Source of the DNA: Azadirachta indica
Lineage: Eukaryota > Streptophyta > Magnoliopsida > Sapindales > Meliaceae
Assembly (NCBI GenBank): GCA_022749755.1
Contig: CM040447.1
Location: 4,858,545 to 4,922,544, forward strand
Direction: 5' to 3'
DNA length: 64,000 bases
In this document: positions 25,291 to 36,646 of the stretch, piece by piece
How positions within the stretch are numbered: the first letter of the stretch is position 1
Layout of the letters: each line of letters opens with the position of its first letter
Translations under genes and position numbers: made by a program
The notes under the pieces: model-generated
Databases searched by the model: none
Seen by the model: only the letters and a program-made list of their open reading frames with translations
What the model was told of the DNA's origin: nothing

Positions 25291-25815
25291 AAAAAAAAAA
25301 AAAATTTTATGTAATTATTTTCTAACACATGTTAGTTTTTAATTTTATTTTTTTCATGCTAAAAGATAAAATTACCCTTAACAAGCATATTTTTCTATTA
25401 ACCTCGTTAACGGATGAATGTAATAGGATATTTTTAAAATAATAAAGATATATCAGGTAATTAGACCAAACATGATGGGGGTACCGACCATTTTTCTGAA
25501 GGCGAAAAGATTGTATAATCAAATGGGGGAGGCTGGATTGAAGGCAGATGATGGGACTATTATTGGTATAATAGCTCTTTATGCTAAGTTAGGTTTGCTT
25601 GGATTGGGGATGAAAGTTCATGTCTTCACTAAGAGGAATAGGTTTATCCCTAGTACAAATGTGTCCAATGCCTTGGTTAATATGCATGCAAAGTGTGATA
25701 GTAGCTTGAACGATGCAACTAGTGTCTTCAACAAGATGACGAAGAAAGATGTGTTGTATTGGAATTGCTATGATACATGGGCTTGCACTGCATATTCATG
25801 GTTGAGAAAGCAAAT

Positions 25816-27724
25816 AATTCAATTAATTACTAATTAAAATGGCAACACTTCTAATCAAATAATACAATTAATAATTATATAATATATATTGTTTGACTAA
25901 AAATAAGGGCATTTTTATAACTTTATTACTTCTTTAGATTCATAAATAAACATTGATTTTACAAGTGATAGATGACAATTGATAGGTGACACTTTAAGAG
26001 TAAAAATGTAATTACTCTCATTTAACAAAGATAACGTCAGGGAGGATTTAAGGTATAAGAAAGATTTAGGGTATTAGCGATACAATATAAAATTATCCGG
26101 AATATTATGCCAAGTAATTGGGGAGAATCGGAAATTTTCCTGTAAAAAATTGTGCAAAATTAAGGGATTTTTGATCTGTTTGATATATTTTATATATATA
26201 TATATATATATATTTATGACACCCTGCATCTTTATAATGTCCAAATTCATTCATTAAACTCTATTATTACACTAGTTTTTATGATTACTTTTGGAGCTCA
26301 ATTTCTGGGAAAACTTGGAGCTAGAAGGTGATGATCTCAAAAGGGTTCACAACTAACTTGAAAAAAAAAAAAAAAAAATTAAAAAACAAAATATTAGGCA
26401 AGCAAGTAGTGCAAATGATTTTGTGTTGTTTGTAGCAAAATTATTCTTGGCACATGGACATTTTTGGCAAGTCGAAATGAATTGACATTTAAGGAATTTT
26501 AGTGAAGTCAATAGTAGAGGCATGTCTTCTTGACTTTGCACTTGTAACAAGAGGTACTACATTAAACTTATTTTTAAATAATTTTATGTCATAAGTAATG
26601 ATAAAAATGTTATAGATATAAATTCTTGGAAAAATGTCTGATACCTCCCTCAGGTTTTATTCAATTGCCTATTTTCTCTCTGAGGTTTATTGGATTACAC
26701 AATGACGTCAAAAAATAAAGAAGGAAGACGAACGAAGGAGGCAGAGAAAGAGGGAAAAAAAAAAAAGAATAAAAATGGCTAATAACAGTTGGAATCTGTT
26801 TTTTAAAATAAATATTAAATAAAATCAAGTCAAAAATATTTGTCAGTAAAACTCTTTCTATTAAATTTTTCTATTTCTAAAAAAGAATATAATAATCATT
26901 ATAAATTAAAATTAAAAATATTACTATCTTTTATATTTGAAGATAAAATAGTATCCTGATTTAAAAATAATTTATTTTTTTTATTTAATAAAAGTAATTA
27001 TATAATTTAAAAAAAGGGACCTACCCTAAGTGACTCCCATCTTTTTCTGCCAAGGCTGCTTCTTCTTCTTCTTCTTCTGTTTTTACCCTCAATGAGTGTA
27101 CTCGGAATCACTTTGAAGATGTTGCTTTTGAATTTTTTTTTTTCAGAAAATAATGATAATATATATATATTTTTTAATTTATGTGTGTAGAATGCAAAAT
27201 GGGAAAAAAAAATTGAAAAGCTTATTCCACAAAAGCCACCCAATTTTTTTTTTTGCCCAAAATCTATTAATCAATATTCTATAAAAAAAAAAATTTGTGG
27301 AAAAGGAAATTATTCTTTGAAAAAAGAAATTAACTGGTGAGTGAATTATATAACATTCCAAAGTGGTTGAATGCGCCGATCTAAATTCTAATTATCGGAT
27401 CTCGAAAAGTTTGGACTGACTTTTCTATTACTAAATCTGAATTCTAATTTTAATTTACCATATCTAAATATAATTTTTATTATAATTGTTTTCATTTTCA
27501 AAATACATTAACTTTTTTTTATTTAATTTTGATGTATTATAATTTTTTTTATATTTTATAATTTTTTAAAAAAAGTTGAAAAGTACCGTTATATATATAA
27601 ATTTATCCATCAATATAAATTAGCAGTGTATTTATATTTTTTTATCAATCAAAATCAGTCAAAATGTAAAAGTGATGGAAAAATCTAATAAAAAGAAATT
27701 TCATTGACAAATATTTTTTACTTA
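25816..27724. other. AT-rich intergenic DNA with repeat ends
   Basis: No gene is recognised. At 26630-26700 the sequence GGAAAAATGTCTGATACCTCC followed by CTCAGGTTTTATTCAATTGCC resembles the left end of the 22539 element, so it is probably a solo terminus of that family. Poly-A and (TA)n runs occur near 26190 and 26360. Confidence 0.45.
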
Positions 27725-28115
27725 ATGCCCATTTGATTTAACTTTTTCATTGGTTAAAAGAATTTTTTTAAGACGTCGTTTGATTGGCACTCAGAGATAA
27801 ATTTTTGGAAATTCAAAAAGTTATTTTTTTCTATTAGAAAAACCCAAAATTTGGGTTTTTGATAATAAAACTTTTCTATTTTTTTTAAAAGATGAAATTA
27901 TTTAAAAAAATCTTTAATTTATTTTCAAAATTTTATATTATTTTTTTAAAATAAAATATTAAAAATTTATTTATAATTACTCAAATTTTTTCAAAAGTTA
28001 TTTGAAATAACTAAACGATTAATAAATATTTTTTTAAAAGCACTCCTTATAAAAGTTTTATGTGTAAAAAATTTATTTTAAAAAACTTTATGTGAAAAAT
28101 TATACTAAATGGATC
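27725..28115. repeat. Dispersed AT-rich repeat, copy B
   Basis: Matches the repeat at 17000-17380 in block order and orientation. There is no coding capacity. Confidence 0.55.
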
Positions 28116-28371
28116 TTAGAGTGTACTTGATATTTATTTTAAAAAATGAAATCCAACTATCTTTAAGCATAAAAAAGAATATTGCACTTTTATTTTATAT
28201 TTAGAACACCCACTAAATATTAAGGAACTCAAGGAGCATAAATAAGTGTATGTTTTATTTTACAAGTCAAAGATATGGGATTAATTCCGTTAAAAGTACA
28301 TAAAATGGTTTTAATGTTAATAAAATTGATGGATGAACCTAATAGATAATTTTGCAAATATCAAAGATAGG

Positions 28372-28868
28372 GGTGGACAGAAAAACCAGTTTGGATCGAA
28401 TCAGACTGAAATTGAAATAGAACTAATAGATTCGGTTCGATTCTCTATCTAAATTGGTTCAGCTTCTGGTTCTTAAATTTAAAACTTTAATTTTCGGTTT
28501 GATTTCGATTTTTCTCCAAAAAACTTGAACCGGTCTGAATTTATTATTTTTTAATTTTTTCTGCTAAAATTTACACCATTTCATTGCGTAAATAAAAAAC
28601 GACGTCATTTTCTAACTTTGAAAATTTTTAAAAAAATAATAATTTAACTTAAAAATTGAACCGACTCTAAATCGAATTAATTGATCCTATTTTAATCTGT
28701 TTTTTTTTGTATAATTAATTTAAGCCAATCTGACTCTTCTTTTCTATCTGGTCTAACCTTCTTCTTTTATTCGGTCTAATCCGATTCAAATTTTAAAAAC
28801 TTGAAATTTTTTGTTTCAGTTCGATTTTTTAAAATTCTGACTGAATCAAACCGTGCCTACTCTTACCC
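28372..28868. mobile_element. hAT-type MITE with 'accggttcggtt'-like subterminal words
   Basis: The left end is AGGGGTGGACAGAAAAACC and the right end, reversed, is GGGTAAGAGTAGGCACGG. The interior ends carry repeated 'gattcggttcgat', 'aaccggtctga' and 'tcggtctaatccgatt' words, the subterminal-repeat style of plant non-autonomous hAT elements. Length is about 0.5 kb with no coding frame. The target duplication is not clear. Confidence 0.65.
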
Positions 28869-31080
28869 AAGGAGGTAGATAATAAGCAATTGAACAAAAT
28901 GTGAGGGGTATTGAACATTGTTCGTAAATTATTGTATATGTATATAACAATGAATTTTTTGAAACTTATGATGAGTTTTTTTACTTCATATGTAATTTGC
29001 ATTTGTGAATACTTACAAGATTCATATTCAAATCTTTATTTATGAATAAACCAGCAATTAATTAATTATATTTAAATAATTAAGAAAAATTCTTTAGAAT
29101 ATTATTTTATAGATTCAGTTGAGTTTCTTAGTTGTACCTTTTTAAAAGTTACTATACAAAGTTCTTTTTTTTTTTTCTTTAATGATTTCATGTCTTCAAG
29201 AGACATACGCACCTTTCTAACAATCTCTTATATACACTAATTAGTTTCAGTCTTACCTCATTAAAGAGGAAAAAAAAAAAAAACTGACTTCAATCAATTT
29301 CTAGTGAAAATCTTTGTTAACTTATATATATATATATATGAAAACAAAGAAAGAACCTTTCATTCATTACAGAGCACATATTACATTGGATATTACATAT
29401 CTATAGAGATCAACACCTAATTTTTTTTAAGTAATTACATAGATCTATTGCAACATAAAGATCAGGCAAATCATGATGCTTACTGAGGACCATGGACAAG
29501 GTAATTTTAACACTATCCTGTTGTGCTTTTAATTGAATAGAAATATTTTGAAAAAGAAAGAAGGGGTTTTGAGTAAGAGCTACACTGAAATTCCTCCAAT
29601 ATCTTTTTTATTTCACTTTCCACAACTCTAGTAGATCTTTTTAATCTCTGTTGCAACAAATCTTCCGTAATAAACTTGATATAGCATGAAATCCTCTAGA
29701 TTTGGAACTTTGTATATTCAGATTGCATCAAATGAGTTTTAATTCGTTCAGATTTGTAAGATAACACCACCATAATAACATAACCCAACAAAAAACAATG
29801 ACAAAATCAATATAGAGAAAGATTTAAGTAAGACAAACTATCATTAAATGGAGAAATCTCCAACTAAGATGAAAATAAACTACCATGAGATAAATTTAGA
29901 TGAAAATCTGCATTTATTAACTTTTATATTCAGTTTTAGCGTAATACTCGAATTTGTTTTAGATTTTTTTTTCTTGAACTTTATAGAATAAGCTAATATT
30001 TTTTAAGGAGAAAGAAGTATAACACTTACTTTCCCTTTGTTGTTAGGAAATATATGAATAATCTTTGGAAGGTGATACACAGTTAATAGAATCATGGGAT
30101 TTAGAAAATATTACTTGCTTTCTTTTTAGGATATAGGGATTTAAGAAACATCATAATTTATAACCCATACTCATAATTCCTTTATTTTTTTGTTAAGAGA
30201 TTTTTTATGGATTATTTTTGTCATTGCAAATAGATTTATTTTTGGTTAGAATATGTATCATCATATTTGTGACTGTGGATACTCAATTTTGGGGCTAACG
30301 ATAGTTGAGTCCCATTTTTGAAAATAAAGGTTAAAACTACGTAATTCTTCTTATAATTATCAATGGTTAGAGTATTGTTTTAATACGACAAGAATCATTG
30401 AAGAAAGTTGTTTACAATTTAAGATGATTAAAATATTATAGTTTTCAAAAAACTTTTTTTTTTTTTTATCTTATAACGTTTACGAGGTTCAGGATCTTAA
30501 TATAAATGGTTTATTTACTTTCTATCGAGATATTTAAAAAAATATTTAAAAATCAATACTTTGCATTTGAACTCTTGTAAATATTAAATATTAATAAAAT
30601 AATAAAATCTTGAAACAAATATTATTTTATGAACAAAAATTATGTTAATAATTTTCTTTTTATACTTTATGATGTTATATAAAAGGTATATGTATTTAAA
30701 TTAGAATAATTATCAAAATATTTAAAAATAATAATCATGCTACTAAAAAAGCCTTAAATTAATCGCACTTCTACTGAAGAATGTATATGCTAATGCCAAT
30801 AAGGAAAATTGGAAGATAATAAAGAGTATTATATATAAGAAAAAACTAAAACTATGGAAAACTACAACAAATTTTCCCAAAAACAATGAAGAGATATTAC
30901 GTGATAATTTCCATGGAAATTTGTAAAAAAAAAAAAAAAAAAAATGAGTTAAGTGAAGAGGATATCCTACTAACATAAATTACCAAACATGATTTACTTC
31001 TACTGACCTTTCTAATCACCATGGAAAGCTAATATCTTCCAACACCTGTGCTTTCTCAATCATAGCCTTCTGATGCCAAA
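28869..31080. other. Intergenic DNA with one weak coding-like patch
   Basis: Mostly AT-rich. On the minus strand a frame of about 59 codons without ATG (29690-29513) reads KFITEDLLQQRLKRSTRVVE followed by a charged helix-like stretch. A second nearby frame, about 29540-29437, reads QQDSVKITLSMVLSKHHDLP. The composition is protein-like but I do not recognise a family; it may be a decayed exon. Confidence 0.3.
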
Positions 31081-34000
31081 TCAATCAACAGAGTTCTCGT
31101 GCAATAACACGTACTCGCGGCTGCAGAATTCCATGTAAAAAGGTTTTAACTTGCAATGATTTGGATCTTTCAGCACAAATTGCAAGGAGAAACAAAAGTT
31201 CACTACAATTAAAATGGATATAACTCTAGATCTTATGAATGCTTCATATGAGGAGCAAATAACTGTTAGAGGCATGTGACATATTAATAAATCATGATCC
31301 GTGCAAATGGAAAGTACATTTTGAAAATTGAAAGATGGTCGACCTAATAAAAACAAACTAGATGGTCTCTTAACTTCAATATCATATGGATCCAGAAGCA
31401 AATTTAAAGCATGTGTTAAATATGGATCAGTGTCATACCTACTATTACCAAATTTAATGGTGTCCTTTTCAAAAAGTTCATAATAACGTTGAGGTTCAAT
31501 AGGATTCTCCTGCAAACGAAAAAGAAAATGTTAGATAAAGTTATTGGAAAAGGTGAATGCCCGTTACCCCCTATTTTTTCAGTCAATACCCCATTACCCC
31601 TCTATATTTTCCATAATACCCCATCATCCTCTGATTCTTATTTTTTTTCCGATTTTACCCTTCAGTTCAATTAATTTACAAATAGTAAAATCGAAAATAT
31701 TAAAAATATTAAAAAGTAAAATCGAAATTCAGCAGGGTGATGAGGTATTACAAAAAATATAGAGGGGTAATGAGACATTGACTGAAAAAGCAGGGGGGTA
31801 ATGGGCATTCTCCCTATTGAAAAACACAGATCAAATCTCAGATCAATAAATGGAAACAAGAAATCAAATTTCTTACATTGAGGTAAGTCTTATTCGTGCT
31901 TCCAAGGTCCATTAAGTACGGCCTGCCATAGGAAAACATAGGCAGTTAAATATTAGATCTGAAAAAATATTAAACATAGGCATTAACCTATGCATCACAC
32001 CTCAGCTTAGTCCTTACCTTATCTGCTTAGATAACATACCGTCAGGCTGCTCCTTTTCCACTTGCCTGAAGAAACAGAAACAGAAACAAGATATCAAATG
32101 TTGTCCCAAAACATCAAAAACCAAATAAAATTGCTAATTAAAGATCTACCGGAATTGAATCAGAGCATGTTGCTTGCTGCAAGATGGGTGATCCGTAGGA
32201 ATATCTGCTACTCTTCTTTCCCTCCCAAAAAGGTAACAACTTTGACGATGTATGTAAAGAGGTTCTGTCAATAGAAGCAGAGTTCTTAGAAATGCAACCA
32301 TGTCAAGTGAACAGATTACAAGCTTTACTTCTACGAGCAGAGATTGTTATCATGAATTAGCAATAAAGGGAAAAGGTTTAGGATGCTTCACCATCCATCC
32401 AGTCATATCAGCATGGTTTTTGACCAATTCAACCACAAGAAAAGATTCCACTGCCTCCTATATGTCAGTGTAAAGTTATTTACTATATTAACACAGTTTC
32501 AACGTCTGTACTAAACATCTTCAACATCATTATCATAGTTTCAATCAACTTTAGAATTTGCCTTGATTTAAACAGAAAAAAAGATTAATCTCCAATCACG
32601 AAGAAGAATTAGCGTATGTATAAGACTCTTGTGCTTCTACTTAAATTTGAAAGCACAATAGTTAAAGTGTTCAAATAAACATATTTTACTTAGCAGCTTA
32701 TGTTTACCACTCATCCTCCCACTTATTTTTAACATCTACCCTGTAGCAGCCATGGTGGCTAAAAGCTACAGTACTTCAATCTCAAACATACCCTTGATAA
32801 AATCATTTCACATCTCTCTCTCAGCTTCACAGGGAAAAAGAACATTACTAAACTTTAATGTATACATTGAAAATTGTATACCTTTGAGCACTTCACCACC
32901 CTTGAAAACATAAAGTCTCCATCTTACATCAGGTTTACGAGCATCTGGGGGTTCATTGAAAAGTAGTGTCACACCTGGCAAAGTAACATCCAAGGACAGA
33001 ATGAAGTTAAAACAAGGATATTCATACATACGCATTATTCATATAAGATATTCCTCTTGTTTGAATTTACTAAAGACAAAACTGGAGCAAGAATTTGGTC
33101 TTGGATGCCCTGCAGACCATCTCTGCCTAATAGATCTTAGGCAGTGACAACTACTTTCTATAATAAGTACTGGCAAGGAAATCTTGAGAAGTTTTCACAA
33201 GGCAAAAAGAATGGTGCCATAGCACCTGGTCACTGCCTAACAGCTACTTTCTGTAGGCAACTCATCTAAACTAAATTGTGAGAGGACTATTTTGAAATCA
33301 AATAAGATTGGAAAAAAATATAAGCTCCTCATCGATAACCACTACATGCACGCATATGTGTAAGTTAAAGTTAGGCAATAAAGGCAAGGCGAAATTAATA
33401 ACCAAGCTGCCTTGAAAAATATCAGAATGCCTCACTAAAACACCAATACTTCAAGAAAAAATATGTGAGTCCCTCCATGATGAAGCAAATCAAGATGGAG
33501 AGATTCTTCATATAAAAATAAAGGCAAAGAAACTGTCACCTCTAAATCTATTTGTCTCAGCGGCAAGCTTTCCAGAGAGCTCAAATGAAGGTTTTTCCTG
33601 CAAGTTAGTAAGACAACAAAGGCAACAGAAATTAGATATAATGGATAATCATTTAACAACTATATAGAATAATTTATAACACCTTCAAGCTCAGAAATCA
33701 ATGTCAAAAGCAAAGTTATCATTAAGCCACTTGTTGCTTCCAGGTTATATATAATAATTGTGCCAAACCAATTAACAAATAACTGCAAGGAAAGAGAAAG
33801 AAACAAAGAAACAGTCAGACCAGCAAAAAAAAACAACAAATACCTTTTCTTTTGCTTGCAAGGCCTCCTCAGCAGCCTTCATTTTAGCCACTGAATCATC
33901 ATCAATCCTGTTAAAGAAGCAAGCATCAATCCATCAGAAACTACAGCAGCGCTAATTAATATAAAAGCCAGTCTATTTGATTTTCATCAACGAAAAGCAG

Positions 34001-36646
34001 ATTTTGGGGTATTTTTCTCTACTGTATAGGAGAAACCATGCCCTATTAAGCAGAACCTTCACATTTAACGTATCTTACTGAAGTCTGTGGCCAATCTGGG
34101 CAAAATCTGCCCCCATTAAAGAAAAATCAAGCCAAAACCAACATGGGGATTCAAATCCCTTCCCGTTTGTAAACACTTACCACTAGGCTACTAGTGGAAG
34201 ACTTGCATCTTGCTGTACTTTCAAAAAGCATTATCTGCACATTAAACCCTAAGGCCAAAGGAAACATCATTGAAGTTTGAGTGTAGGTCTCTATTGTTAA
34301 TTGCCAAAAAGATCCCTGTCATCAATCTACCATTTCAGATAATACACAGCTAGGATGATTCTTATTTTAATTCCTTTAGCTTTCTTTCGGTTGATTTTTA
34401 CATTGGATATAAGTTAAGCCAGTCCCTATTCAACCTTTTTTCCTTTCTAACCATACCTCCTGTATGTTGGAGTCTTCAATGTGACAATTTTAGCAGTAAT
34501 GAAATATTTCTCCACAAAGAATTGCAGAAATGGGCTACTTAAATGATGGACACCTGGTTTGAATGTCCATTCATAAACAAACATTAACAAAATTTTCCAT
34601 TCTATGCTTTGTCTTGCACCAGTACAGCTTTATTATGGTTCCAGGATGATGTAGTCATCCGCTGTTCCCATTAACTATTATATTTCAAGATATTTAGTAA
34701 CTTCAATTGGATCAAATATGCATAAACTTGACAATAAGGCTTAAAAAAGTCTACATGAAGGAATTTCATTTTGGAAAATTTACACAACAATTAACATGAC
34801 ATATATATTATGCACTCGGTCAATCTTACCTCTCCACATTGTTATGTCATAAAATCATAAAGAAATACCAAAAAACAGGGCAGACTGTATCACTGCCAAC
34901 ATGGTATTAAAGTAATTAGATTGGTGAAACCATATTTCTTTCAAAGATACACAATTTTACTTTCATCCTACAATTATTGAAATAATAGGCTAGATATCTG
35001 TTTAAAATACTAAGTCTAAAGTCAACAAAGTGCCAGAAGGATGACAGACAGATTTGAAACTAGAGACTTGCCAGCACAATTCTGCAAAACCTTAATATTG
35101 AAGTTTTAAGTTAAGGAAGCAGCTAACCTGTCTTCAGCTCCTCTGGAGTTTGTCACCTGAAAAAAATTTGACTTCCAGTCAGACTATTGATTGATAGCAA
35201 TATCAACCTGCTAATATGCATTAAAAAATAATTATTTTGAAATATTTTTTCCATTTAAGCTCCAGATAGTCCCCAATGAACAGCACCCAAAACTGTATAC
35301 AATTATCTCAATGAATATTAGATGTTCACTTCAGTGACACGCGGATTCAGTTACACATTCTGAGTTCTAGATATACCAATAGTTTTGTAACTGCTTGGAG
35401 AAAACTGAATTCATAGACCAATCACCAATTCTAGCCGTAGTTATGCTTTTTCATTTAGTTAAACTTATTAGGAAATCTTGCATTGTATATATGCTTTCAT
35501 ATCAACAGTCCCATAGTATCAATTAGATGTGTTAAATATAAGGTAGAGTCATGAAACATCGGCTATATAAATAAATAAAGGGTAAAGCAACAGTTCTCAA
35601 AAATCACAGACACGGAGTATTTTAAAATAAAAAGATAAAAAGGGGTGGATATCACCAGACACCTCGTGACGAGCTCGGCCACCATCAGCTGATTGAGGGG
35701 AGCGAGATCTATGCCTGTTTCTGTGGGTTGGATCCAATGGAGAAGTAGATTGATCATGCCTTGTGATGGAAGATTTGTTATTGGTCTCATCTCTTCCCAA
35801 CTTTCTCTCCTTTCTTTCACGGTCCATATCTCTATCTCGTCTTTCCCTTCTCTCATTCCCAGTTTCCCCATCCAAACCCCTTTCTCTATGCATGCCTTCA
35901 TCACTTGCCCTACCTTGATTCTTTTCTCGTTCTCTTTCTGTCAATTTTGCAGCTTCTGCTCTCCTCAAACGTCTAGCACGTGGTGAAGGAGACCGAGAAA
36001 TGGGTGACTGTGATTGCCTGTCACTTGTCCTACCATGACTTCTCTCATGTGCTTTCTCAATTAGTTTATCAGGATCTCTTTCAGCTTGGGCTCTCCTCAA
36101 CCGTTTTGTACGAGGGGAAGGAGAACATGAAACGGGAGAGGCTGACCTTTCCCTAAGTTTTCCCTTATTACTTCCCCTACCATTATTTCTGTCATGTTCC
36201 CTATCTGTCACCTTTTCAGCATCTCTTTCATCCTGGGTTCTCCCCAACCGTTTGGTATGTGGAGGAGAGTGTGATTTTTCCCTATGTGTTCCCCTATCAC
36301 TTCTCCTAATATGATTTTTTTCGTCATCCCTCTTTTTCACTTTCTCCACCTCTCTTTCATCTCGGGCTCTCATTAACCGTCTTGTGCGTGGCGAAGCTGA
36401 ACGAGAAACTGGAGACTCTGACCGAGCATGCTTCGGTGATTTAGCATGACGTGAATGTCTCTCTTTCTCTCTGGCTGGAGAGCCACCCCTCTGTGAGCTT
36501 CTGTGCCGCACAGGTGATCTTTCTCTTTGAGATGGACTCCTCCTGTGATGAGACCCTCCTCTATCCCTAACAGGGGATTCTGAATGGTTGGTTAAATTAC
36601 GGCCCATGTCCACTTCGAAATTCAACTTATCTGAACTCATTTTCAA
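31081..36646 (-). CDS. DDL: DAWDLE/SNIP1-type FHA-domain protein, complete
   Basis: Ten coding exons, read from high to low: 36646-35663, 35156-35128, 33907-33844, 33597-33540, 32974-32882, 32264-32150, 32065-32018, 31922-31877, 31509-31439, 31120-31081. All junctions are GT-AG and in phase, giving 515 aa. Residues 1-328 are Arg/Ser/Glu-rich (RS-like) with four repeats. From about 379 to 510 lies a full FHA domain: GVTLLFNEPPDARKPDVRW, GRERRVADIPTDHPSCSKQH (Gly423-Arg424, Ser439, His442 of the phosphothreonine pocket) and LGSTNKTYLN; it ends SREYVLLHENSVD. In Arabidopsis, DAWDLE binds RNA and Dicer-like 1 and helps microRNA production; the animal homologue SNIP1 also acts in splicing complexes. 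It is expected to be nuclear. The protein is longer than my recollection of Arabidopsis DDL (just over 300 aa) because of the N-terminal repeats. An alternative in-frame start is Met3. Confidence 0.92.
31551..31814. mobile_element. Foldback MITE, family 1 copy in a DDL intron
   Basis: A 264-bp element with arms of about 115 bp that are inverted copies: AGGTGAATGCCCGTTACCCC at the left and, reversed, GGGAGAATGCCCATTACCCC at the right, each followed by the 'tttttcagtcaa' and 'attacccctctatatttt' blocks. TATTGGAAA (31542-31550) and TATTGAAAA (31815-31823) form a 9-bp target duplication with one mismatch, which suggests mobilisation by a Mutator-like transposase. It lies in the intron between the exons at 31877-31922 and 31439-31509. 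Confidence 0.8.
34100..34195 (-). mobile_element. tRNA-derived SINE fragment in a DDL intron
   Basis: The minus strand reads AGTAGCCTAGTGGTAAGTG (A-box-like) and, about 15 bp on, GGGATTTGAATCCCCATG (B-box-like). It is a different family from the SINEs flanking the TBL gene. There is no cloverleaf, so it is not a tRNA gene. Confidence 0.6.

Larger units (their letters stand above)
22539..25496. mobile_element. Mutator-like element (Pack-MULE type) inserted in the PPR pseudogene, 2958 bp
   Basis: The ends are inverted repeats. The left end has AATACCCCCTTCAGGTTTTG then TCTAATTACCCAATA; the right end read in reverse has GTACCCCCATCATGTTTGG then TCTAATTACCTGATA, with further matching over about 100 bp. 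The flanks carry TGAAAGGGA (22530-22538) and TGAAGGCGA (25497-25505), a 9-bp target duplication with 7 of 9 matches; 9 bp is the Mutator hallmark. The host PPR frame is continuous across the excised element. No transposase is present. Inside are a fragment of a different PPR gene (23427-23735) and a nested inverted-repeat element (24180-25290). Confidence 0.7.
21713..25815 (+). pseudogene. Pentatricopeptide repeat (PPR) pseudogene, split by insertions
   Basis: Three fragments together read as one P/L/S-type PPR protein. Fragment A (21713-21984) includes IHTQIEKCGFLLDIFAPNLV, SYSKCSVVGVKSSEEL and STIAGLVKDGEFCETRQLF. Fragment B (about 22269-22538) has DMISWNAI, VKGREMKLAFELFKKMP, NIVSWSMMIW and SKDGDMEMAKL. 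Fragment C (25497-25815) has RLYNQMGEAGLKADDGTIIG and DATSVFNKMTKKDVLYWN. Several in-frame stops and frame changes (for example after VGL, after KKMP and within 25760-25806) show it is dead. A roughly 0.28-kb insertion separates A from B and a 2.96-kb element separates B from C. Spacing and repeat order resemble mitochondrial PPR proteins of the Arabidopsis At3g29230 type (from memory). The start and the C-terminal domains are missing. Confidence 0.85.

Noticed and set aside
31489..31859. Frames at 31489-31674, 31544-31762 and 31671-31859
   Set aside because: They lie within the foldback MITE and mirror each other.
35563..35986. Open frames of 113 aa (-) and 97 aa (+) over the DDL first exon
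   Set aside because: They are other frames of the Arg/Ser-rich exon, which lacks stops in several frames because of its codon pattern.
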